Program-made: the position numbers and the translations under genes
Shown: positions 1 to 11,519 of the stretch, piece after piece
How positions within the stretch are numbered: position 1 is the stretch's first letter
How the letters are laid out: the number at the start of each line of letters is the position of its first letter
Source: Ancistrus triradiatus
Lineage: Eukaryota > Chordata > Actinopteri > Siluriformes > Loricariidae
Length of the DNA: 64,000 nt
NCBI GenBank assembly: GCA_025084515.1
Contig: JAJAGP010000090.1
Coordinates: 434,001-498,000 of the forward strand
Direction of reading: 5' to 3'
Notes under the pieces: model-generated
What the model was told of the DNA's origin: nothing
Database searches by the model: none
Seen by the model: the letters and a program-made list of their open reading frames with translations, nothing else

Positions 1-94
1 GTTTATGGTCGGTAGGTTCTGCACATGGATGAATGCATGCTATATGACCAAATGTATGTAGACACCCCTTCTGATTAATGACCTGCTATTACAG

Positions 95-150
95 GTTCAT
101 TTAGCAGACACTCTTATGCAAAGCGACTTACGACAGCAAATGAGGGTCTT
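95..150 (-). mobile_element. V-SINE central-domain fragment
   Basis: TTTAGCAGACACTCTTATGC followed by AAAGCGACTTAC is the reversed SINE core. The head is missing. Confidence 0.65.
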
Positions 151-1263
151 TTTCAAATCCCTTGGAAACTCCATATCCAAACTAACTCTGAGCCAGGTCT
201 TATTGGTCAACAGATCTCACAGCTCCCAAATCTAGCAGAAATCATTTTCATAAGAGCTGGGATGATTCTAGGATCAGAGTTTTAAGGGTGCCATGAACCA
301 AGACTAAGGCTCCCCTGTTATATATAAAAAAGTACTTTTAAAGTGGATCATACTGTTTGAGAGGCAAGGGGGTACTTGTTCGTTGTTGTTGAAATATTAT
401 GTTTAAACCATATACTTTCTATGGATTTTTTTCAGCTTATCAGAGATTAAATGCAATAAAAAAAACTAACAAAAAAACTATCTATCGTACAGTGTTGATG
501 ATGGGCAGGATGTGACTGGCTCCATCTTAATACCTTATTTTGTTGTTTGCAAACACAGGACAGTGCGCCGGTCACTCCCTTGTCACCTTATGTTTTACTA
601 ATTCAACCTAAAGTCTCAGCTAATCAGTGACCCTGTGACATTGATGAGTAATCGAGCACAGAAGTGTTTATATGACATCAAAACCATGACTTATTACCTT
701 TTCTTAATATTCAAAACTCCAACAAGTCCAAAAACATCTCCTACATATCTAATCACCTCTTATCATATCCCAGATGGTTCCCATTTCTTAATCACAAAGT
801 CCTTCTGTTTCTGTAACGTTCTTACCCTTACACTAACATCAATGTTTTCAGCTGGATTTTTCTGAATGGGTCATGAAACGAGGTGTGTCCAGATGTGTAA
901 TGTGGAAGCAAGGAGTAAAATGGGTGAATAAAAAAAACACGGCGTGGCAAAATAGTGTAAATAAGCTTTGTTATGAAAAGGAGGAGAGGATCGTCAGAGG
1001 AGAGTCACTGATCAGTCCATCTGAAACTTGCTGGATTATTTAGAGCAGCAGGTGAAACACTGGAATGGACGCCCAATCTAAATTACACACCCTGTGAGAG
1101 AAAATGAACAGGAATTTTGTGGGGTGGAACCCCGACCTGGAAAGATTGCTGTTGTTATTAAGACAAAGGGAGGCGTAACCAAGTATTACGGAAGAAATGA
1201 GACATGCTCTGTGTGAGACACTCAAAGCAAACAGCGTCTAACTACCAAAAAATGAACTACATT

Positions 1264-1435
1264 TTATTTACATTTAGTCATTTAGAAGAGACGCCCTTAA
1301 TCAGAGTGACTTATAACTTATACAATCCTACTGTCCAAGCAATTGTGAGATAAGGTTCCTGCTCAACGACCCAACAGTGGCATCTTGGCAGAGGTGGGAT
1401 TTGAACTCTGGACCTTCTGGTCCTTGACCTTAGCT
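1264..1435 (-). mobile_element. tRNA-derived V-type SINE, reverse
   Basis: Reverse order of the 3106 unit: central-domain sequence (CTTAATCAGAGTGACTTATA), then CTCAACGACCCAACAGTGG, then a B-box complement (GGGATTTGAACTCTGGACC). Confidence 0.82.
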
Positions 1436-1650
1436 GTCCCTGAACTGCTCAAATACATTCTCTGACCAAACCTCTGACGTTGTTGTTTTTTCTATTTGAA
1501 GCTTGTTAGAGATCGTGTCTACAGATGTCTTCTTGCATGACATCCTGATATTAGAGAGCTGATTTTTGTGTAAACGAAACCACAAGAACGCTAACAAGAA
1601 AACTCTGACTTTCATTTCTTCGCAGACAGTATGAACCCAAGATCTTTCAT

Positions 1651-1820
1651 GTTTATTACTTCATTACTAGCCTTAAATTGCTCCCGTCTCAACTCTTTTT
1701 GCAATGTGTCACAGGCCTTAAATGCAGGAATGGATGTTTATTCACAAAGGAAATGAGGTTGGCCAGAAAAAAACATGAAATATTTCTGGTTCATACTCAT
1801 ATTCAAAGTAAATGTAAGCA
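1651..1820 (+). repeat. dispersed repeat B1, copy 1
   Basis: CTTCATTACTAGCCTTAAAT, GGAATGGATGTTTATTCACA and GGTTGGCCAGAAAAAAACAT recur at 5540-5730. The family resembles a LINE 3' end in fish. The short frame here is not a gene. Confidence 0.65.
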
Positions 1821-2299
1821 ACACTGCGTTTTTTATATCGTCCAATTTTTTTTTCTGATTTGGGATTGTAAAATGTTCACGTCGATTAAATGTAGTTCAA
1901 CACAGTAACTAGTGTAAAGAAAGAAAGTTTTCATCTTCTCATAAGTGGCCCTCCCCTCAGAAAACAAAGTTTCTCTGCATTTTCCCCACTCATTGTTGAA
2001 TAGTGGACATATCAGCCGATATAAGTGCAGATATCGGTTATTCCAAAATGGCATTAATAGGTCTATCACTAATAGTAATGCGTAATTCATGTAAAATATT
2101 TACAGTACATGATTTTTCCGTATTAATCTTGATTAACTAACGAAAGAGTCCCAGAAAACCGTACGAGCAGGCATGATAAGCTTTGACAGAATGCATTTAC
2201 TTCTTTTTAATGACACAGTAACATTATTTTCGTCATGCTTTATCATGTTGCCACAGCAAAACATTTAGTTGTGACTTATTAATGCTCATTTTATTAGGC

Positions 2300-2525
2300 A
2301 CTTGTCTCTCGTCACCTCTTGTGCCAGGCATGTTGTCAAGCCGCACTGGTATCCGATGGTTGGCATGTTCTTGGCGATGTAAGGCTTGTATGCAGCTGCT
2401 CAGCCATGGTGGTTCTTCAGAACGACCCATTATGCACTCATGTTTATAAAAGCAGACTGCGCGGCGGTGCATTTTATATACCTGTGGACTGAATTCAGTG
2501 ATTAATAGGCGTGTCCCTAAAAGGT
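2300..2525 (-). pseudogene. Tc1-like transposase N-terminal remnant, internally deleted
   Basis: Read on the minus strand, the sequence starts with the Tc1 leader (TATAAACATGAGTGCATAAT) and HECIMGRSEE. It jumps directly to a more C-terminal piece (AAAYKPYI-like, here SSCIQALHRQEHANHRI). The ends of the element are not identifiable. It appears to be from the same broad family as 34950-35440. Confidence 0.6.
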
Positions 2526-2832
2526 ATTTTAAACAGGCAGGAATTAAGATAGTAATAAGCTGAATATATACAGTCATCATGTGCAGACTGTCTTTTATTA
2601 GGAGGAGACTCCCAAAACCCTAACTACAGGGAACCGTGCTGAAAACAATACTTATTTTTAGGTGGATTGTGTTTTCAGTGTTTTTTAAAAATAAATGCTT
2701 ATATACTGATTTATTTGAAAGCTGAATACATTAGGCTTATCATCAGTGTAATATTAAATAAAAGAAGGCTGCTCCACAAAAGGTTTAAGCCATTTTTGAA
2801 ACACAAAGAGCTTTAGTTCATAGGCGTAGTCT

Positions 2833-3055
2833 TACTTTATATACTTTATTATATCCAAGGAGGTCAGGTCCCTTTTTTGAGTCTTGGTCCTCCCTAGGTT
2901 TCTTCCTTATAACGTTTAGGGGGTTTTTCCTTGCCACTGCTACCCTAGGCTTGCTCAGTTTGGGATTGGGCTTAGATAATAAAAAATTGTAAAGCTGCTT
3001 TGAGACAATTCTCCACTGTTAAAAGAGCTATAGAAACAAATCTGACTTTGAGTTA
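2833..3055 (+). repeat. LINE-like 3' tail, copy 1
   Basis: TTTTTCCTTGCCACTGCTAC, CTAGGCTTGCTCAGTTTGGG, TGTAAAGCTGCTTTGAGACA and AGAGCTATAGAAACAAATCT form a recurring unit in this window. It resembles a LINE 3' untranslated tail in fish; no reverse-transcriptase sequence is attached. Confidence 0.7.
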
Positions 3056-3105
3056 TTCAAAATGAACTAAAAATGGACTTAATTACTGAACCAGTTGGTA
3101 ACTGA

Positions 3106-3308
3106 CTGTGGTAGCCTAGCGGTTAAGGTACTGGACTGTGGAGCAGAAGGTCCAGGGTTCAAATCTCACCTCTGCCAAGCTGCCACTGTTGGGTCCTTGA
3201 GCAAGGCCCTTAACCCACAATTGCTTGGACTGTAAGACTGTACCAATTGTAAGTCGCTCTGGATAAGGGCGTCTGCCAAATGCTGTGAATGTAAAAATGT
3301 AAATGTAA
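3106..3308 (+). mobile_element. tRNA-derived V-type SINE, full copy
   Basis: The tRNA-like head has an A-box-like TAGCCTAGCGG (3112-3122) and a B-box GGTTCAAATCT (3156-3166). It is followed by GTTGGGTCCTTGAGCAAGGC and the conserved central domain GTAAGTCGCTCTGGATAAGG. The tail is ATGTAA-rich. This is not a functional tRNA gene. Confidence 0.88.
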
Positions 3309-3559
3309 CGTTTAGATTTTTGGGCAAAGAAAAACATCTCGTAACTGCTTAAATATACATAATTAAAAACTTTTTACTGGATCTGTGAACCTTAGATCTG
3401 ATAGAAACAATGAAAACAAGCGAATGCAATTCAGGGGCTCCTATACAGCAACACTGACCATGACATATTGATTTGTCTAGTTTTTGTACTATTTAAGACT
3501 ATTTTTGTACTTTTTTGGCTATGAGGTCAGCTACTGATGTTAGACAATAAGTCCTGGCT

Positions 3560-3872
3560 CAACTTTGGCACTCAAGGTCTAGATTCTGTGCATGTTCTCA
3601 ACCAAGGTTGGTAAACCAATTCTCTGTGGACTTTAAGGACAGCGAGGCAGAAAGTTGATGAACTGACTTGTTAGAAGCGGAAACATATAAATGTGTGATA
3701 TTGAGAGTTACTGAGGTATCAGTGCAACCCATTCTACTGCCACTGTTTGTCTATGGAGAATCCAGAAATGTACACTTTATATTATGAACGTGTTATGAGT
3801 GAGTATTGCTGAAATAGCAGAGCTCGATAATTAGACGGGGTGTCCACAAACTTTTGGACATACAGTGTATAT
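3560..3872 (+). mobile_element. MITE-like remnant with Tc1-type terminal motif
   Basis: The right end is GGTGTCCACAAACTTTTGGA then CATACAGTGTA near 3839-3869, a common fish Tc1-derived terminus. The interior (CCATTCTACTGCCACTGTTT, GGCTGAAATAGC-like) matches a dispersed non-coding teleost element as I remember it. The left end is indistinct. Confidence 0.65.
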
Positions 3873-5540
3873 ATATGGAGCATTAAAAGAAAGTATTTGT
3901 ACATGCAAATTGATAAGATTGCTGTGTGTTCTGGAGACCCCCTCTTCACCAAAGACGGATAATGAACCAGAGAGGCTCGGCATTGCTAATTAGCGCTCCA
4001 CCGAGCCCTGTCTGACCAGAGGTGCCCCCACATTACACCCGGGGTGGTTTGTGACATTTGAGTCCATCCTAGAAAATGTCTTGCAGCTCCTGAGGTGAAA
4101 TAGGCTGTGACGATTATAGAATGTGTGTCCGTACAAACTCAGCTCACGAAAAAAAAACTCACGGCAATTTTTGAGCAAAGAACACACGTATGTTAAGTCT
4201 GAAAAACTGACAGGCTGTGACGCTGCGTACTATTGGCTGACCAATCAGAGCTCGGTCGCCGGGCAGAACAGCTCATCAGCAGCTTATAGGGCGAGCAACA
4301 GGCTGCCTCTAAAAACATGGATATGAAAGAAAAGATCTGGTGGAACAGAACTGAAAGGCTGGAGAATGATGGAGATGAAGCTCACAGGGACTGGATGGAA
4401 GCGTCTGATTATTTATCTAAGTGCTTTCTGATCTGTTCATGATCACAACAACACAAACTAGAGCTTCCTGCACTCATCTTCACTCGTGTCTTTGTGAGAC
4501 ATTAAGAGAAGGGAATTTAAAGAAAGCAAAAGCAGACAGAGAGTTTTCAGAGTGTAAACAATAAACACAGGTCCCACTATGTTACAAATTGCATCTGTTT
4601 TTTTTGTGCGAAAAAATCGTACACGGTGTGAATAGGCCTTAAGCGTTTAAACAATTACTTAAACAGGAATAGCCACTGAAATCCTAGCCCTAACCCTTTA
4701 ACTCTGCACTGTGAATACAGTTCTAGTGTTTCTCCGACAATAGATGATGTGTTTGTTTAAATTGCTATGAGAGAGACATGAGATCAGGTTGCACCTGCTG
4801 CCGCTCAGGTGCCATTTACAAACTGTCACCTTTCACAAATAACACCGTCTTAACACAGCGGCGCCTACACAAAAAAGTGCTCATTCATCAAGGAACAAGA
4901 AGAGAGTCAGACAGTGAGAAGGTTGAGCATGAAGTCACGTGTTCTGATGCGTTTGTTACAGACGTAATATGATCTTTTTGAGGCTTTTGGTGCAACAACA
5001 AACTTCCGCCTAACCTCATTCCACAAAATAGTAGGATAGTGAATATTCGAGCCTTATTTTATTATGGGAGAATCCTACCTCATTCTGGTACAACCAGAAA
5101 CCCATGTCAACGTAGTATCGGACTTTGAGTACTATCACGTGTGAATATGCAGGGTTCAGGTTCGGATTTTCAGATCTTTGTTTGTTATGGTGGAAAACAG
5201 GTTTGGGAAGGAAGATGAATTTACATTAACAGTCTTTAGCAGACTCTCAGAACATCATTCATCAGTAGCTGATGAAGAGAGAACCACATGGTCAAGGGAT
5301 TACTTTATCAAACCTTAATCAAGCTCTGCAATACAAAGTTACATTCAGAAGTGCCACTTAAAACGTTACTGTGCTAAAACAAAGCCTTATTAACCATGTC
5401 CAGAAGCGGCGTTTACTTCTCTGGGTTCAGGGGCCTATTTGTTGACAAACTGGAGATTCTCTGTCCATCTTTGCTCCTTAAACACTCAGCCTTTTGTGGA
5501 TGCTGCTTTTGTACCAAGTCATGACTATAATCACCTGTTT
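3873..5540. other. intergenic stretch with CCAAT-containing block
   Basis: Mostly unremarkable. At 4231-4246 an inverted and a direct CCAAT box sit together (ATTGGCTGACCAATCAG), followed by GC-rich sequence but no convincing donor. The surrounding 4070-4640 may be a decayed DNA element. Confidence 0.5.
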
Positions 5541-5735
5541 GAAATCAGATTATTTAATATTTTTACCTCATTACTAGCCCTAAATGTTCCCCGTCCCAAC
5601 CTTGTTTGGAATGTGTTGCAGGCCTGAAATGTAGGAATGGATGTTTATTAACAAATGAAATGAAGTTGACCAGAAAAAACCATGGGTTCATACTGTCTGT
5701 AAAGAAATAAAAGTCAAACAGTAAATGCATAAATT
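5540..5735 (+). repeat. dispersed repeat B1, copy 2
   Basis: CCTCATTACTAGCCCTAAAT, GTAGGAATGGATGTTTATTA and GAAGTTGACCAGAAAAAACC parallel 1651-1820. An AATAAAAGTCAAA tail follows. Confidence 0.68.
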
Positions 5736-5749
5736 TGTATTTTTGGGGT

Positions 5750-5830
5750 TGTACAGTCCAACCAAGGGTTAAGGGCCTTGCTCAAATCCCCGACAGTGTT
5801 GGCACAGCAGTGCTAGTACTTGAAGTCTAA
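5750..5830 (-). mobile_element. V-SINE fragment
   Basis: CAGTCCAACCAAGGGTTAAG and GCCTTGCTCAAATCCCCGAC match the middle of the SINE in reverse. Confidence 0.55.
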
Positions 5831-6679
5831 AACCTTTTGGTGAGTAGTATATTTATTTTAAGAAAGGTATTCATGAACCATTCTCACCCATGTTCCCTAT
5901 GAGGGTGGAGGGCAATAGGCTGGCAGGCGACAGACTTGAATGTGAATGAATGTGCCACCTTGCTGGCACCTTGCAGCAACAGAGAAGTAATCCCCGCCCA
6001 GCTTTCCCTACCTGAGGGAGAGATGATCTGACCTTCCCTATATCCAGCACAGCTAATTGTATGGAGATTTCTGGAGGAGTTGAAACCTCTCCACACCGAT
6101 ACAGATCCTCCACCAAACTTAGCAGTGAGGATTAGGTACCTTGCTGTATGATCCCCTTTCTGACGCCAAACCTCCCCTATGTGTTTGCAGGTGTACAGCT
6201 GTGTTCTTGTCACATTTGGCTGTAGAACCTGGTTCTAGTCTAAGCCCTAGCAGCAGCTATGGAATCCAGGAATTGATGTTTGTGGTTAGATTACATAAAT
6301 GCCTTTCTTATGATGACACTTTCCAATCCCGTTGCCATGGTGATGCATAAGTTACTTTATCCTTTACTGGGATTCTTCCGTTACTCATCGAGTGTGATGT
6401 AATCCCCATCTGTGTCATACCTACAGACAAAAACAGTTCATTTTCCATCCTTATTAAACACACTGCTTTATTAGTCATGGTCCAGGTTGGAAAAAGTATG
6501 TGAACACGCAGCTGATGAAGGTAGAAGCTGTTTTATGAGCAGTTTTTTGCATCTGCTGCAGGCACTTTTTGCTGCATAGACAAATCTTCTGTGTTTATGA
6601 ACATTGCAACAATATTGTATGGCAGTATTGACTATTGCACCTCATATCATAAATATATTACTTTCAATGCATTGTGCTG

Positions 6680-7080
6680 CAGTACTGTGCAAAAGTCTTA
6701 GGCCACCATTAGATTATACAGGAAATATGTACACAAAATAAAAAAAGTGCAGTTTCAGAACAAAATGTATTTAGTGTGACCTCCCTGAAAAAGTAGTTTC
6801 TTTGCTGCTACCCTTCCAAAAAGGACCATTCCTGATCAGGCTTGTTCAGACTGTAGAAGGGTCACACTGTTATTGCTCAAGTGTAAGGGGAGGTCACACT
6901 AAATACTTACCACTGTAGCCTGTAGAAGATTTCTCTTCTGATTTGTTCCAGTTTTTGAATACTTCTTAGAAATTTCCTGTATTTTCTGGTTGTATTCTAA
7001 TAAAGAGATTTAGACATAATTATATATTGTATTAAAAGAAACAAATCTAATGGTGGCCTAAGACTTTTGCACAGTACTGT
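6680..7080. mobile_element. Tc1-like deletion derivative (CAGTACTGTGCAAAAGTC ends)
   Basis: About 400 bp are bounded by inverted repeats CAGTACTGTGCAAAAGTC (from 6680) and its complement (to 7080), followed by TA. The interior has no transposase frame. Related copies lie at 14460-14882 and 54895-55256. The terminal motif belongs to a widespread fish Tc1-like family. The left flank lacks a clean TA, probably through mutation. Confidence 0.85.
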
Positions 7081-7648
7081 ACTTCTGCTTCTGCTTTCTG
7101 ATTTTGACCACATGCCTTTTACACGTAGTCAATCGGAGCCAGGTTTTGTGTGGACACATTATGGCAGACGAGGTTCCTTGGAATGGTGACATGTAAGGAA
7201 TAGCACATGACCAACAAACCAACCGTGTGGTTCTTTCCTCCTCAGTTGGTACAGCTCAGTATGCTTTACCGACACTGATGTTCTATTAGCTACATCAGGA
7301 GCATGGTAGGCTTCACGTAGAGATGTTTCCTTGCATTAAACATGATTATTATTAAGAGTAATCTCTTTATGGGGGATTGCTTTATGGGTGTAGCGCAGCC
7401 CACCATCAGGTCCACAGGGACTTGTTTTCAAATTCATACCACGTCTTCCGAGCAGGAGTGGTGTTTCATGGAACCATAATTGGCTGTGTCTGAGGGACGA
7501 GAAGCCGCCATGTCCTGTGTTGTGTGGGATAGTCATTGTTGACCCTGAGCAGGAATAGCGGAGTTACATTGGGTGAAAACATATCTTTAATTCTCTTACA
7601 AGGGTGCCCCCTACACCTGGCGAGACCTCTGAAACTCAAACACATATA

Positions 7649-9323
7649 CAGTGGTGTGAAAAAGTGTTTGCCCCCTTCCTGATTTCCTAATTTTTTGCAT
7701 GTTTGTCACACTTAAGTGTTTCGGAACATTAAACCAATTTAAATATTAGTCAAAGACAACACAAGTAAACACAAAATGCAGTTTTTAAATCCATGAAGGT
7801 GTTATTATTAAGGGAGAAAAAAAATCCAAACCTACATGGGCGCTGGTTTGAAAAAAGTGATTGCCCCCTAAAACCTTATAACTGTTGGTTGGGCCGCCCT
7901 TAAGCAAAGCAACAACTGCAACCAAGCGTTTGCCAAATAACTTTGCAGTGAGTTCTTATTTTAGAGCGTTTGTGGAGGAATTTTTGGCACTCATCCTTTG
8001 CAGGAATTGTTGTAATTCAGCCACACTGGGAGGGTTTTCCAGCATGAACGGCCATTTTTAATTAAAGTCATGCACCACAGCAATTCTCAATAGGATTTCA
8101 GGTCAGGACTTGACTAGGCCACCCTCCAAAAGTTCTTCATTTTGTTTCTGCAGAGCCATTTTCAGAGCTGGACTTGCTGGTGTGTTTTTTGGATCGTTGT
8201 CCTGACCTGCAGAACCCAAGTTCGTTTCAGCTTGAGGTCCCACGGACAGATGGCCCGGACATTCTCCTTCAGGGATTTTTTTTTGGTAGCAGCAAGAATT
8301 TATAGTTCCATTATCACAGCAAAGTCTTCCAGGTCCTGAAACCGCAAAAACAGCCCCAGACCAATCACATTACCACCCCCATATGTTTACTCTGCTGCTC
8401 ATAATGTTCTGTTCTTTCTGAAATAATGCTGTTGTTACTTTTACACCAGATGTAATGGGACACACACCTTCCAAAGAGTTCAGCTTTGTCAGGCTTTTTT
8501 GTCTCATCAGTCCACAGAATTGTTTTCCCAAAAGTCCCTTGGGGAATCATCAAGATGTGTTCTGGAAAATATGGAGATGAGCTTTAATGTTCTTTTTGCT
8601 CAGCAGTGGTTTTCGTCTTGGAACTCTGCCATGCAGGCCATTTTTGACCAGTCTCTTTCTTATGGTGGAGGCATGAACACTGACCTTAACTGAGGCAAGT
8701 GAGGCCTGCAGTTCTTTGGATGTTGTTGTGGGGTCTTTTGTGATCTCTTGGATGAGTCGTCGCTGCGCTCTTGGGATAATTTTGATCAGCTGGCCACTCC
8801 GGGGAAGGTTCACCACTGTTCCATGTCTTCACCATTTGTGGATAATGGCTCTCACTGTGGTTCGCTGGAGTCCCAAAGCTTTAGAAATGGCTTTATAACC
8901 CTTTCCAGACTGATAGATCTCAGTTACTTTCTTTCTCAATTGTTCCTGAATTTCTTTGGATCTCGACATGATGTGTAGCTTTTAAGGATCTTTGCTGTAC
9001 TTCACTTTGTCAGGCAGGTCCTATTTAAGTGATGTCCTGATTGAGAACAGGTGTGGCAATAATCAGGCCTGGGTGTGGCTAGAGACAGTGAACTCAGGTA
9101 TGATAAATCATAGTTATGTTTTAACAAGGGGGGGCAATCACTTTTTCACACAGGGAGATGTAAGTTTGATTTTTTTTCTCCCTTAATAATAAACACCATC
9201 ATTAAAAGCTGTATTTTATGTTTACTTGTGTTGTCTTTGACTAATATTTAAATTGGTTTGATGCACCAAAACATGCAAAAAATAGGAAATCAGGAAGGGG
9301 GCAAACACTTTTTCACAGCACTG
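7649..9323 (-). mobile_element. Tc1-like transposon, nearly complete, dead
   Basis: The 1.68-kb element is flanked by TA dinucleotides (7647-7648 and 9324-9325), the Tc1/mariner target site. The ends are long inverted repeats of about 215 bp (about 7649-7870 and 9125-9323). Within each arm the motif GAAAAAGTGTTTGCCCCC recurs as an inner copy (GAAAAAAGTGATTGCCCCC near 7851), which is the IR/DR layout of some fish Tc1 elements such as the Sleeping Beauty group. The transposase lies on the minus strand and is broken. The sequence is close to a very common teleost family, so the insertion is probably fairly young. Confidence 0.93.
7940..8969 (-). pseudogene. Tc1-like transposase pseudogene
   Basis: The likely start codon is the complement of 8967-8969, beginning MSRSKEIQEQLRKK. 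The paired-like helix-turn-helix region follows. From 8816 to 8550 (minus) one frame encodes VNLPRSGQLIKIIPRAQRRL and LVKNGLHGRVPRRKPLLSKK, typical Tc1 DNA-binding sequence. From 8553 to 8365 another frame carries ILWTDET, which holds the first catalytic aspartate. The frame changes and stops between these blocks mean no full transposase (about 340 residues) can be made. The C-terminal third toward 7940 is degraded by small indels. Confidence 0.88.
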
Positions 9324-9364
9324 TAGATCTCAGAGGGACAAAACCCTCAGGAGAGAAAATGAAC

Positions 9365-9745
9365 CGACTGATACTTTTGTTTGACGGAAGCCACAAATGC
9401 ATCGACAGACAGTATTAGGAACAGCAGGGAAGATCAGCCGGATGAACCAGAAACTCACTGAGTGAATGTGATCCAGTTTATATAGTTATAGGTTATAGAG
9501 AGAATCTACGAACAAAGGAGTACTACTTACAATAGGACAGGTACATGAACTTACACACCATTTACAGCTTGGTACAAATAAGTAGAGGGAACATCCACAC
9601 AAACACAATTAACTTACACAAAAAAAGTCTCTAAACACATCAACTGAGCTAGAACAGTCTCTAGTCCAGCTAATAGGCCTCTGATGTTAAATATGAACTC
9701 CCGCCTCTGCTCGTGGATCTGCAGCGCTGATTAGCTTGTGTGACC
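9365..9745 (+). repeat. dispersed repeat D, copy 1
   Basis: TATAGTTATAGGTTATAGAG, AATAGGACAGGTACATGAAC, ACACCATTTACAGCTTGG and CTCCCGCCTCTGCTCGTGG are shared in order with 47905-48290. No coding potential or clear terminal repeats. Confidence 0.75.
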
Positions 9746-11199
9746 AGCCTCGCAGAAGATGCAAAACAAAACAAAATGAGCCTCGTATTTTCAGTCTATT
9801 GTTTAGTGAGAAGCCAAATTCTATCTCCCACATTCATGCCATCCGAAACTGCCATCCTCTGCCACTTGTATTGTAGCCCCAGTGGTAAATTATCGGAGTG
9901 AATTAACACGCCAATTACAGGAGATGAAAGACCATTGTCTCTTGGCGACTCTGAACAGAGAGGGGGTGATGGGTGGAACGTACCGTATTAAAGCTAGCCA
10001 TGGCGCACCGCGTGAAAAAAAATCACTCACTCTGCTCGTGGCACAATTGCTATGACGACCTTATTTCCATGGCTGTTAGACCATATTAATTTGGGAGCAG
10101 AACAGCGATAGCGCACTTATGACTGCGAGCTGAATTGTTATTTGGGAAATAGTTCCAATTGTTTATCTCTGCGTTTCATTTGCCCTCGAGCGTTCCCTAA
10201 CCCTGACCCAACACACATCATTAGGTGGCACATGCCTTAGACGTTTGTGTGTTGTCTAGGGAGCGTGCATGGCCAGGACAGGATGTCATTCGTGTCTATT
10301 ACACATAATTGGATTCAGGTCCTCGCAGACCTGCCAGACAGGACCTTGTAATAACCCAAAGGGCTAAGCTGCAGGGTTTTCCTCGCCACAATCCCCAACA
10401 GGGACTGTAAAATGTGCTCTAAAGCTCAGTATTGTCCCTATTTTTTGTTTAATGCCACAAATTGGTATGAGAGGCCAGAGGTTTGCTCCTTAAATAGCTG
10501 AGATTCAGGTATGGTGAGTGTATTTATATGTGTAATAATGTAAAAACACTTACAGGGGCCACAGAATTAAAGTGGCTCACTGGCGATAAAGGATATATTC
10601 TGCTTAGAGAAGCTGTATGTGATTCAGCTGTGGGACTGCAGGGAAAACTGATTTTTGGATACACTACAAGTTAAGGTGAACTTCCTGGAATGATTTCACC
10701 ATTGTTTGTGAGCAATTTCTTGACTTAAAAAGCAGTTTATCACTTCAGCACAACCATAGATCGTGTCATATAGCCCTAAAATAAGTATTTCTTGCAGAAT
10801 CTGTCTCCAGCCAGGTCAGGGCTGGGTAAAGCTCACTGTTGCAGCATCCTAGGATGATCCAATCCCTTTGATAGGCATAGCCAATCGCGTCTGCATGTGG
10901 CGTCTGACCTGGCTGGAAGGCACTGTCACTAGGTGGCCATTTTGTAAGGTGGCCATTAAGGAAGGACAAACAGGACAAAAAGGCAAAAAAGCAACACATT
11001 TCATTATCTCTCCTAACAAGGTAAAGCAAAAATGAGTGAATACAACCTGAAGGAGCTTTGTCTTAACATTATAGACCTAATCCTGCTGCTTTAGACGCTG
11101 TAGGAGCACAAAACCACTATTACTACCCCGGAAAGCTGAGCCTTTAATGCGCAACGAGGACCGTGTCCTTTCTTGGCACTTTTATAGGATTATGATAAT
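9746..11199. other. unique non-coding block
   Basis: No SINE, LINE tail or transposon end is recognisable in most of this stretch. The 9820-10270 part is notably balanced in composition, with homeodomain-like cores (GTGAATTAAC, CATATTAATTTG), which could suit a regulatory element. No coding sequence. Confidence 0.5.
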
Positions 11200-11508
11200 A
11201 AGCCATGTGGATGCTTTGATCCGATTGGCCGGTGGAGATGCCAATCATTTTGAGGCGGGGGCGCGCATCCAGCGCGTGGTCGTGCGTTTACACCGGGCTC
11301 GTGCAGTTCATTTGGCTCAACCGTCGGAGCCGCGGAAAGTTGGTACGTTTGAGAAAGTAACGCACAGAAGAGGAATAATTCGTGGTGAAAATAAACAAAA
11401 ACAGCGACTTGACCATCCTGGTGGCTTTTTAAACGTTTCTGTGAGCCGGACAAATACGGGACAAGCCAATAAAAGGACCGAGTTCAGGCAGAACGCCGCT
11501 ATGAATCG
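11200..11508 (+). promoter_or_regulatory. promoter-like GC-rich block with CCAAT boxes and splice donor
   Basis: The block has many CpG dinucleotides in an otherwise AT-rich region. It has an inverted CCAAT box (GATTGGCC, about 11222-11229), a direct one (GCCAATC, about 11239-11245) and another (AGCCAATAAAAGG, about 11464-11476) that overlaps a TATA-like ATAAAAGG. It ends ATGAATCG followed by a strong donor GTGAGTAAAG at 11509. This looks like a start region plus first exon on the + strand. It could be a distal tiam2 promoter 35 kb upstream of the ATG exon, or belong to an unseen transcript. The open frame through it (11147-11512) resembles nothing I know and is probably fortuitous. Confidence 0.4.
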
Positions 11509-11519
11509 GTGAGTAAAGT

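Larger units (their letters stand above)
1..2230. other. intergenic stretch, no gene seen
   Basis: Apart from the SINE pieces at 95-150 and 1264-1435 and repeat B1 at 1651-1820, I see unremarkable AT-rich sequence. Reading frames are short and unrecognised. Confidence 0.7.

Noticed and set aside
3106..3180. tRNA-gene-like A and B boxes
   Set aside because: They belong to a SINE head; the cloverleaf is not maintained and the SINE core follows directly.
4231..4330. Paired CCAAT boxes resembling a promoter
   Set aside because: No donor, CpG cluster or exon follows, and the surrounding sequence looks like a decayed DNA element.
11147..11512. 121-codon frame through the promoter-like block
   Set aside because: No recognisable domain, and it reads through the likely core promoter and donor. 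Openness is expected in GC-rich DNA.
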